From the NCBI GenBank assembly GCA_963837485.1, contig CAWINP010000010.1:62001-126000 (forward strand): DNA of 64,000 nucleotides. The letters are read 5' to 3'. Below, piece after piece: positions 58,640 through 64,000 of the stretch. The position numbers and the translations under genes are program-made. How positions within the stretch are numbered: the first letter of the stretch is position 1; each line of letters starts with the position of its first letter. The notes below the pieces were generated by a model. That model saw only the letters and a program-made list of their open reading frames with translations. It ran no database searches and was not told the DNA's origin. Origin of the DNA: Solirubrobacter sp963837485 (GTDB taxonomy: Bacteria; Actinomycetota; Thermoleophilia; Solirubrobacterales; Solirubrobacteraceae).

Positions 58640-59725
58640 TCAAATCGCCAGGACGGGCTTGACCGCGATCCCACCGGCAGCGTCCGCGAACGCGGCGTCG
58701 ATGTCTTCGAAGTCGTATCGGCTGACGAGCTTCTCCAGCGGGAGCCGGCCCTGCGCGTGCAGCGCCACCAGGCGCGGGATGAACTCGTGCGGCGCCGCGT
58801 CACCCTCGATCACGCCGCGCACGGTCTTGCCGCCGCTCATCACGGCCTGCACGTCCATGGCGAAGTCGGGCACGCGGATGCCGACCAGCGCCAGCGTGCC
58901 GAGCGGCGCGAGCGCCGCGATCGCCTGGTTGATGACCGCGCCCTTGGCGGAGGTGTCGATGGCGTGCGTCGCGCCGCCGCCGGTGAGCTCGCGGATCGCC
59001 GCGACCACGTCGCCGGCGCCCGGGTCGAGCGTCGCCGTCGCGCCGAGCTCCGCCGCGAGCGCCCGGCGGCTCGCCACCGGGTCGACCGCGATGACGGTGT
59101 CCACGCCCGCGGCGGCCATCACCGCCGAGAGCCCGACGCCGCCCGCGCCGAAGACCACGAGCGCCGCCTCAGGGGGCGGGGCGAGCACGTTGAGCACGGT
59201 GCCCGCGCCCGTCTGCACGCCGCAGCCCAGCGGCGCGGCCAGCGCGAGATCCATCTCCTCGCCGACGGCGACGACGTTGGACTCGTAGGCCAGCGCGTGC
59301 GAGGCGAAGCTCGACTGCCCGAAGTAGGAGCCGTAGACCGGCGCGCCGTCGCGGCGCATCGTGGGGGACCCGTCGGGCCGGGTGCCGATGCCGTTGAGCG
59401 TGCGGAAGTCGCGGCAGTAGGGCTGGTAGCCCGCGGCGCACTCGCGGCACGTGCCGCAGCTGCGGTAGCTCAGGACGACGTGGTCGCCCCGGCGCACGGA
59501 CGTCACCGCGTCGCCCACGGCGCGGACGACGCCGGCGCCCTCGTGCCCGAGCACGATCGGCGAGATGGCCTGCGGCCAGACGGCCTTCATCGTCAGGTCG
59601 CTGTGGCAGACGCCGACCGCCCGGACCTCGACGAGCACCTCGTCGCGGCGCGGCTCGTCGAGCTCGACCTCGGCGATCTCGAACGGCTCCGCGGCGCCCG
59701 CGGAGATGGCGGCGCGGATCCTCAT
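58640..59725 (-). CDS. Zinc-dependent alcohol dehydrogenase (MDR family)
   Basis: 361 residues. VGVCHSDLTMKAVW and LGHEGAGVV supply the catalytic zinc ligands; CGTCRECAAGYQPYC the structural zinc site; VVFGAGGVGLSAVMAAAG the NAD-binding motif. The arrangement resembles aryl- or mycothiol-dependent class III alcohol dehydrogenases. It should oxidise an alcohol made by the P450 or by ester hydrolysis. The ATG overlaps the aldehyde dehydrogenase stop. Confidence 0.93.
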   Translation of the reverse strand: MRIRAAISAGAAEPFEIAEVELDEPRRDEVLVEVRAVGVCHSDLTMKAVWPQAISPIVLGHEGAGVVRAVGDAVTSVRRGDHVVLSYRSCGTCRECAAGYQPYCRDFRTLNGIGTRPDGSPTMRRDGAPVYGSYFGQSSFASHALAYESNVVAVGEEMDLALAAPLGCGVQTGAGTVLNVLAPPPEAALVVFGAGGVGLSAVMAAAGVDTVIAVDPVASRRALAAELGATATLDPGAGDVVAAIRELTGGGATHAIDTSAKGAVINQAIAALAPLGTLALVGIRVPDFAMDVQAVMSGGKTVRGVIEGDAAPHEFIPRLVALHAQGRLPLEKLVSRYDFEDIDAAFADAAGGIAVKPVLAI

Positions 59726-61149
59726 GGCAGATAGGGGATCGATTGGACCTCGGTGTAGGCCTCGATGCCCTCGAGGCCGTTCTCGCGGCCGATGCCGGAG
59801 TCCTTGAAGCCGCCGAACGGGCCCGCGGGATCGAGCGCGTGCTGGTTGACCGCGACGTTGCCGCTGCGGATCCGGCGGGCGACGTCCTTGGCGTGCTCGG
59901 CGTCTGGGCCCCAGACGCTGCCCGAGAGCCCGTAGCGCGACGCGTTGGCGAGCGCCACCGCGTCGTCCTCGTCGGCGTAGGGGATCACGCACACGACGGG
60001 GCCGAAGATCTCCTCCTGCGCGATCGTCATGCGGTTGTCGACGTCGGCGAACAGCGCCGGCGTGACGAAGTAGCCGCGTTCGAACGCCGGGCGGCCGCCG
60101 CCGAGGACGAGCCGCGCGCCCTCGCGCACGCCGGTCGCGATGCCCTCCTCGACGCGCTCGCGCTGAACGGCGCTGACCAGCGGACCGACGTCGACGCCCG
60201 GATCGGCGGGATCGCCGACGACGAAGGCGCCGATCTGCTCGCGCAGCGCCGCGACTACCTCGCCGTAACGCGCCCGGTGCGCGAGCACGCGCGTGGCGTT
60301 CGTGCAGGTCTGCCCGTTGTTGCGCATCGTGTTCGGTGCGAGCGCCGGCACGACCGAATCAAGGTCGGCGTCGGGCAGCACGATCGCCGCCGACTTGCCG
60401 CCCAGCTCGAGCGCGCAGCGCTTGATCTGCTCGCCGCAGAGCGCTGCGATCCGGCGCCCGGCGCTCGCGCTCCCGGTGAAGCTGATCTTGTCGACCAGCG
60501 GGTGGCGGACGAGCTGCTCGCCGACCTCACGGCCCGCGGGCACGACGTTGAGCACGCCCGGCGGCAGGCCGGCGTCCGCGAACGCCGCGGCCAGCGCCGC
60601 GCCGAACAGCGGCGTCTGCGACGGCGGCTTGAGCACGACCGTGCAGCCCGTGAGCAGCGCGGGCGCGAGCTTCTGGATCGACAGCGCGAACGGAAAGTTC
60701 CAGGGCGCGATCGCGCCGACCACGCCGACGGGCTGACGGCGCACGAGCAGCCGGCTGCGCAGCCCCTCGCGCTCCTGCTCCCATGGGAAGGTCGCGGCCT
60801 GGCCCGCGTGCCATTCGAGGATCGCCCGCGCGGCGAGCGGCTGCCACTCGGCGATCGCCCGGGGCGAGCCGACCTCGAGCGTGATCGTGCGCGCGATCTC
60901 CTGCGCGCGCTCGCCGATCAGCTCCGCGGCGCGCGCCAGCACCTCGGCGCGCTCGCCCGGCGTGGCCGCCGACCACGGAGCGAGCGCGGCGTGCGCGGCC
61001 CGGACCGCGCGGTCGATGTCCTGCGCGTCCGCCAGCTGCGCCTGGCCGATCGGCTCCTCGGTGGCCGGGTTGATGACGTCGACGACGCGGCCGCCCGCGG
61101 GCGTGGCGCAGGCGCCATCGATGTGCGGACCCGCCAGGACGGCAGTCAT
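59722..61149 (-). CDS. Aldehyde dehydrogenase
   Basis: 475 residues. VGAIAPWNFPFALSIQKLAPALLTGCTVVLKP, ISFTGSASAGRR (NAD site), CALELGGKSAAIVL with the general-base Glu, NNGQTCTNATR with the nucleophilic Cys, and EEIFGPVVCVIPY are all intact. It oxidises an aldehyde to the acid, the next step after the adjacent alcohol dehydrogenase. It overlaps both flanking genes by four bases. Confidence 0.95.
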   Translation of the reverse strand: MTAVLAGPHIDGACATPAGGRVVDVINPATEEPIGQAQLADAQDIDRAVRAAHAALAPWSAATPGERAEVLARAAELIGERAQEIARTITLEVGSPRAIAEWQPLAARAILEWHAGQAATFPWEQEREGLRSRLLVRRQPVGVVGAIAPWNFPFALSIQKLAPALLTGCTVVLKPPSQTPLFGAALAAAFADAGLPPGVLNVVPAGREVGEQLVRHPLVDKISFTGSASAGRRIAALCGEQIKRCALELGGKSAAIVLPDADLDSVVPALAPNTMRNNGQTCTNATRVLAHRARYGEVVAALREQIGAFVVGDPADPGVDVGPLVSAVQRERVEEGIATGVREGARLVLGGGRPAFERGYFVTPALFADVDNRMTIAQEEIFGPVVCVIPYADEDDAVALANASRYGLSGSVWGPDAEHAKDVARRIRSGNVAVNQHALDPAGPFGGFKDSGIGRENGLEGIEAYTEVQSIPYLP

Positions 61150-63647
61150 CGCGAAACCTCCAGTTCGAAGCCCTCATAGCCGTTCGCGGCGACGCCCTCG
61201 CAATGCGCGCGGTAGTTGCCGACGCCCCCCAGGTAGGGCATGAACACGCGCGGCTTGCCCGGGATGTTTGCGCCCGCATACCAGGACGCGGCGCGCGGGA
61301 ACAGCGTCGCGTCGGCGACCGCGTCGACGTGCGCGACCCACGCGTCCTCGGCGGCGGCGGTGGCCTCGATCGTGCCGAGCCCGTGCGCGCGCAGGTGCGC
61401 GACGCAGTCCGCGATCCACTCGACGTGCTGCTCGATCGAGACGACCATGTTGCTCAGCACGGACGGGCTGCCCGGCCCGGTGACGAGGAACAGGTTGGGG
61501 AAGCCGGCGGTCGCGAGCCCGAGGTAGGTGCGCGGCCCTCCGGACCACTTCTCGCGCAGCGAGACGCCGTCGCGCCCGCAGACGTCGATGCCCAGCACCG
61601 CGCCGGTCATCGCGTCGAAGCCCGTGGCGAACACGAGCACGTCGAGTTCGTATTCCGCGCTCTCGGTCTGCACGCCGCGCGCGGTGACCCGCACGATCGG
61701 GTCGCGGCGGACGTCGACGAGCGTGACATCGTCGCGGTTGTAGGTCGCGTAGTAGTCGGTGTCGACGCAGATGCGCTTGGTGCCGATCGGGTGCGTGGTC
61801 GGCGTCAGCGCCTGCGCGGTCTCCGGGTCACGGACGATCTCGCGGATCTTCTCGCGCACGAAGTCGGCCGCGGTGGCGTTGGCCTCGGCGTTCGTGATGA
61901 TGTCGTTGAAGGCGAGCGTGACCGCGCCGATGCCGCCGCTGGCCCAGCCCTCCTCGTAGGCGCGTCGGCGCTCCTCGGGTTCGACGGCGAGCGCGGAGCA
62001 CTGCCGCAGCGCCTCGGGATGCGAGGCCGGCACGCCGCTGAGAGACTCGCGCGCGCGTTGCCGGCGCTGGCGGTAGGCGTCCTTGGCCACGTGTTGGCCG
62101 GCGAGCGGCCGGTTGTGCGCCGGCATGCTGAAGTTCGCGGTGCGCTGGAAGACGTACAAGTGCTCGGCCTGCTCGGCGAGCCGCGGGGTGAGCTGGATGC
62201 CGGTCGAGCCCGTCCCGATCAGCCCGACGCGCTTGTCGGCGAGCGCGACGCCGTCCTGCGGCCAGCGCGCGCTGTGGTACCACTCGCCCGCGAAGTCGTC
62301 GAGCCCTTCGATCTCCGGGCGGTGCGGCGTCGACAGGCAGCCGGCGGCCATCACGCAGAACGTCGCCGAATAGGTCGCGCCGTCCTCGGTCCTGACGTGC
62401 CAGCGCCCGCCGTCGTAGCGCGCGGCCACGACGCGCGTCTGCAGCTCGATGTCGCGCCGCAGCGCGAAGCGATCGGCGACGTGCTCGAGGTAGCGCAGGA
62501 TCTCCGGCTGGGCGGGGTAGCGCTCGCTCCACTCCCACTCCTGCTCGAGCTCCTCCGAGAACGAGTAGGAGTAGTCGAGCGACTCGATGTCGCAGCGCGC
62601 GCCCGGGTAGCGGTTCCAGTACCAGGTGCCGCCGACGCCGCTGCCCTGCTCGAGCACCCGCACGTCGAGCCCGAGCCCGCGCAGGCGGTGCAGGGTGTAC
62701 AGGCCGGCGAAGCCCGCGCCGACGACGAGCGCGTCGAGCTCGTGGCGCGCCAGCGCGCGGTCGACGGCCTCCGCGACGAAGTCCAGGCCCGCGGCGCTCG
62801 CGGGCACGAGGTCGAGCAGCGTGAAGAACAGGTGCATCTGGCCGGCGAAGCGGTGGTGCTCGACGCGCACGCCCGCGTCCGCGAGCCGGCGCGCGTAGGC
62901 CTCGCCCTCGTCGCGGAGGACGTCGTACTGCGCGGTGAGCACGACGGCGGGCGGGAGGCCCGAGAGGTCCTCGGCGCGCAGCGGCGCGGCGTCCGGGCGC
63001 GACCGGTCGGCCGGCTCGGGCGCGTAGTGGTCCCAGAACCACGCCATGGTCTCGCGCGTGAGCAGCAGCTGGTTCTCCGGGTCCAGGTAACACTCGCGGT
63101 CCAGATCACAGTCCGTGACCGGGTATACGAGGACCTGCAGCGCGATCTCCGGGCCGCCGGCGTCGCGGGCGCGTTGCGCCATGACCGCGGCGAGGCAGCC
63201 ACCGGCACTGTCGCCCGCGACGATGATCGGGAGGTCCCCGCCGGCGATCTCGGCGGCCGTCCAGCGCAGGGCCGTCCAGGCGTCCTCGACCGCGGTCGGA
63301 TAGCGGTGCTCGGGCGCCAGGCGATAGCCGGCGAGCACGACGGCACAACTCGTGCGGTCGGCGAGCCGGCGCACCAGCGCGTCGTATTGGTCGATCCCGC
63401 CGGTCACCCAGCCGCCGCCGTGGTAGTAGACGATCACGCCGCGCACCGGGTCGCGCGGGACGAGCACGCGCAAGCGCGGACCGTCGAGCTCGACGTCGCG
63501 CACCCGCGCCATCTCCGGCCGCTCGACCACCTGCGCGGCCAGCTCGGCGCCCGCCGCGCGCGCCTGTTCGGGCGTCAGCTCGTGCAGCGGCGGCAGGCCG
63601 CTCGCCGCCAGCGCGGCGATCAGGCGCGCGCTTGCCTCGTCCAGCAT
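61146..63647 (-). CDS. Fused esterase and Baeyer-Villiger monooxygenase
   Basis: 833 residues in two enzymes. Residues 1-300 form an HSL-type alpha/beta hydrolase: YYHGGGW (76-79 oxyanion), GDSAGG (145-150, Ser147), YDVLRDEG (Asp242) and QMHLF (His272). From residue 305 a flavoprotein follows: VVGAGFAGLYTLHRL binds FAD, FAGEWYHSARWP (452-463) is the Baeyer-Villiger fingerprint FxGxxxHxxxW, and GLIGTGSTGIQ binds NADPH. The monooxygenase would turn a ketone to an ester or lactone and the attached hydrolase would open it. It lies 22 bases after the enoyl-CoA hydratase. Confidence 0.94.
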   Translation of the reverse strand: MLDEASARLIAALAASGLPPLHELTPEQARAAGAELAAQVVERPEMARVRDVELDGPRLRVLVPRDPVRGVIVYYHGGGWVTGGIDQYDALVRRLADRTSCAVVLAGYRLAPEHRYPTAVEDAWTALRWTAAEIAGGDLPIIVAGDSAGGCLAAVMAQRARDAGGPEIALQVLVYPVTDCDLDRECYLDPENQLLLTRETMAWFWDHYAPEPADRSRPDAAPLRAEDLSGLPPAVVLTAQYDVLRDEGEAYARRLADAGVRVEHHRFAGQMHLFFTLLDLVPASAAGLDFVAEAVDRALARHELDALVVGAGFAGLYTLHRLRGLGLDVRVLEQGSGVGGTWYWNRYPGARCDIESLDYSYSFSEELEQEWEWSERYPAQPEILRYLEHVADRFALRRDIELQTRVVAARYDGGRWHVRTEDGATYSATFCVMAAGCLSTPHRPEIEGLDDFAGEWYHSARWPQDGVALADKRVGLIGTGSTGIQLTPRLAEQAEHLYVFQRTANFSMPAHNRPLAGQHVAKDAYRQRRQRARESLSGVPASHPEALRQCSALAVEPEERRRAYEEGWASGGIGAVTLAFNDIITNAEANATAADFVREKIREIVRDPETAQALTPTTHPIGTKRICVDTDYYATYNRDDVTLVDVRRDPIVRVTARGVQTESAEYELDVLVFATGFDAMTGAVLGIDVCGRDGVSLREKWSGGPRTYLGLATAGFPNLFLVTGPGSPSVLSNMVVSIEQHVEWIADCVAHLRAHGLGTIEATAAAEDAWVAHVDAVADATLFPRAASWYAGANIPGKPRVFMPYLGGVGNYRAHCEGVAANGYEGFELEVSR

Positions 63648-63669
63648 GGGATCGCTCCTTGTGTGTGGG

Positions 63670-64000
63670 TCAGTGCCCGGTCCAGAGCGGCTTGCGCCGC
63701 TCGACGAACGCGTTGGGTCCTTCGACGAAGTCCGCCGACGCCAGCAGGCGGCGGACGCGGTCCTCGTCGCGCGCGAGCGCGTCGTCGACGCTACGCGTCA
63801 AGCCGTCGAGCGCGGCCTCCTTGGTCAGCTGCACCGACAGCGGCGAGCACTCGAGGATCTCTGCGGCCCAGCGCTCCGCCGCGGACAGCAGCTCAGCCGC
63901 CGGCACGACCTCGTTGACCAGGCCGAGCCGCCACGCCTCCTCCGCACCGAACAAACGGCCGGTCAGGAGTAGGCCCATCGCCGGCTTGAAGGGGATCTGG
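63670..64000 (-). CDS. Enoyl-CoA hydratase/isomerase family protein (partial, 5-prime end outside the window)
   Basis: The last 109 residues are visible: IPFKPAMGLLLTGRLFGAEEAWRLGLVNEVVPAAELL, then ILECSPLSVQLTKEAALDGL and NAFVERRKPLWTGH. This is the C-terminal third of the crotonase fold, with the helix that trades between trimers and the usual ERRKPxWxG ending. It hydrates an enoyl-CoA in beta-oxidation. The active-site loops are beyond the window edge. It is the most upstream visible gene of the catabolic operon. Confidence 0.92.
   Translation of the reverse strand, partial: QIPFKPAMGLLLTGRLFGAEEAWRLGLVNEVVPAAELLSAAERWAAEILECSPLSVQLTKEAALDGLTRSVDDALARDEDRVRRLLASADFVEGPNAFVERRKPLWTGH

Noticed and set aside
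61203..63917. A 904-codon open frame on the plus strand opposite the esterase-monooxygenase gene
   Set aside because: It is the antisense shadow of a gene with full catalytic motifs; its translation is arginine-, alanine- and valine-rich with no recognisable domain.
1..64000. tRNA, rRNA genes and CRISPR arrays
   Set aside because: I looked for T-loop words and regular repeats on both strands and saw none; a tRNAscan-type search would settle it.

Overview
The window is about 64 kb of very GC-rich DNA with frequent GTG starts, ATGA/GTGA stop-start overlaps, lipobox and excalibur-type secreted proteins, a BTAD (SARP) regulator, an FprA-like ferredoxin reductase and MSMEG_05xx-family proteins. 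This points to an actinomycete, probably of the Thermoleophilia/Solirubrobacterales type; that placement is inference.

Region 1 (1-6725) is housekeeping and envelope: the end of a sugar ABC transporter (ATPase tail and permease), a TVP38-type membrane protein, a BMP-like lipoprotein, a HupE/UreJ-like protein, and a secreted purple-acid-phosphatase-like protein coupled to a membrane-anchored DUF916 protein.

Region 2 (6727-27233) is the most interesting part, a nitrogen-metabolism island. It holds a cobalt-type nitrile hydratase operon with activator and a 51-residue protein, and an isolated phosphosulfolactate synthase. A compact set of genes resembles the Nit1C (sll0783-0787 / MSMEG_0565-0572) cluster: nitrogen-starvation protein, radical SAM, GNAT, AIR-synthase-like protein and glycosyltransferase. 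No nitrilase is seen; an amidohydrolase lies in its place. The same two divergent transcription units carry all three subunits of an AllFGH-type carbamoyltransferase (FdrA, DUF1116, DUF2877), a carbamate kinase, two fumarase-superfamily lyases, two proteins I cannot assign, OsmC, a CoA-disulfide-reductase-like flavoprotein and a beta carbonic anhydrase. An XRE-cupin regulator sits at the divergence point. A coherent reading is a pathway that takes a nitrile- or cyanide-derived nitrogen compound through ATP-dependent cyclisation and lyase steps to a carbamoyl compound, then to carbamoyl phosphate, ATP, ammonia and CO2.

Region 3 (27250-30298) holds a class I glutamine amidotransferase behind a palindromic promoter, an acyl-CoA synthetase, an MmcQ/YjbR protein and a cluster of GC hairpins.

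Region 4 (30299-41000) is a 10.46-kb Tn554-like element inserted in the middle of an excalibur-domain coding sequence. The two halves of that sequence lie at 30299-30412 and 40873-40998 and rejoin in frame. The element carries TnpA, TnpB (frameshifted) and TnpC, a frameshifted DUF3987 protein and a HEPN-like protein. Its cargo is a selenium-binding protein/methanethiol oxidase with a small membrane protein, DUF1059, a SARP regulator and an alpha/beta hydrolase.

Region 5 (41000-49503) has two secreted proteins and a GGDEF-EAL protein among debris: truncated ROK and DUF1479 genes joined head to head, a LuxR tail, an integrase relic and other fragments.

Region 6 (49504-64000) is a catabolic island. 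A TetR regulator diverges from a P450-ferredoxin-reductase operon. Facing it is a ten-gene operon: enoyl-CoA hydratase, an esterase-Baeyer-Villiger monooxygenase fusion, aldehyde and alcohol dehydrogenases, a Rieske ferredoxin, an amidohydrolase, a tandem CoA-transferase, and a cysteine-less thiolase-fold protein with a DUF35 partner. Together these fit oxidation, ring opening and side-chain removal of a cyclic ketone, terpenoid or steroid-like compound.
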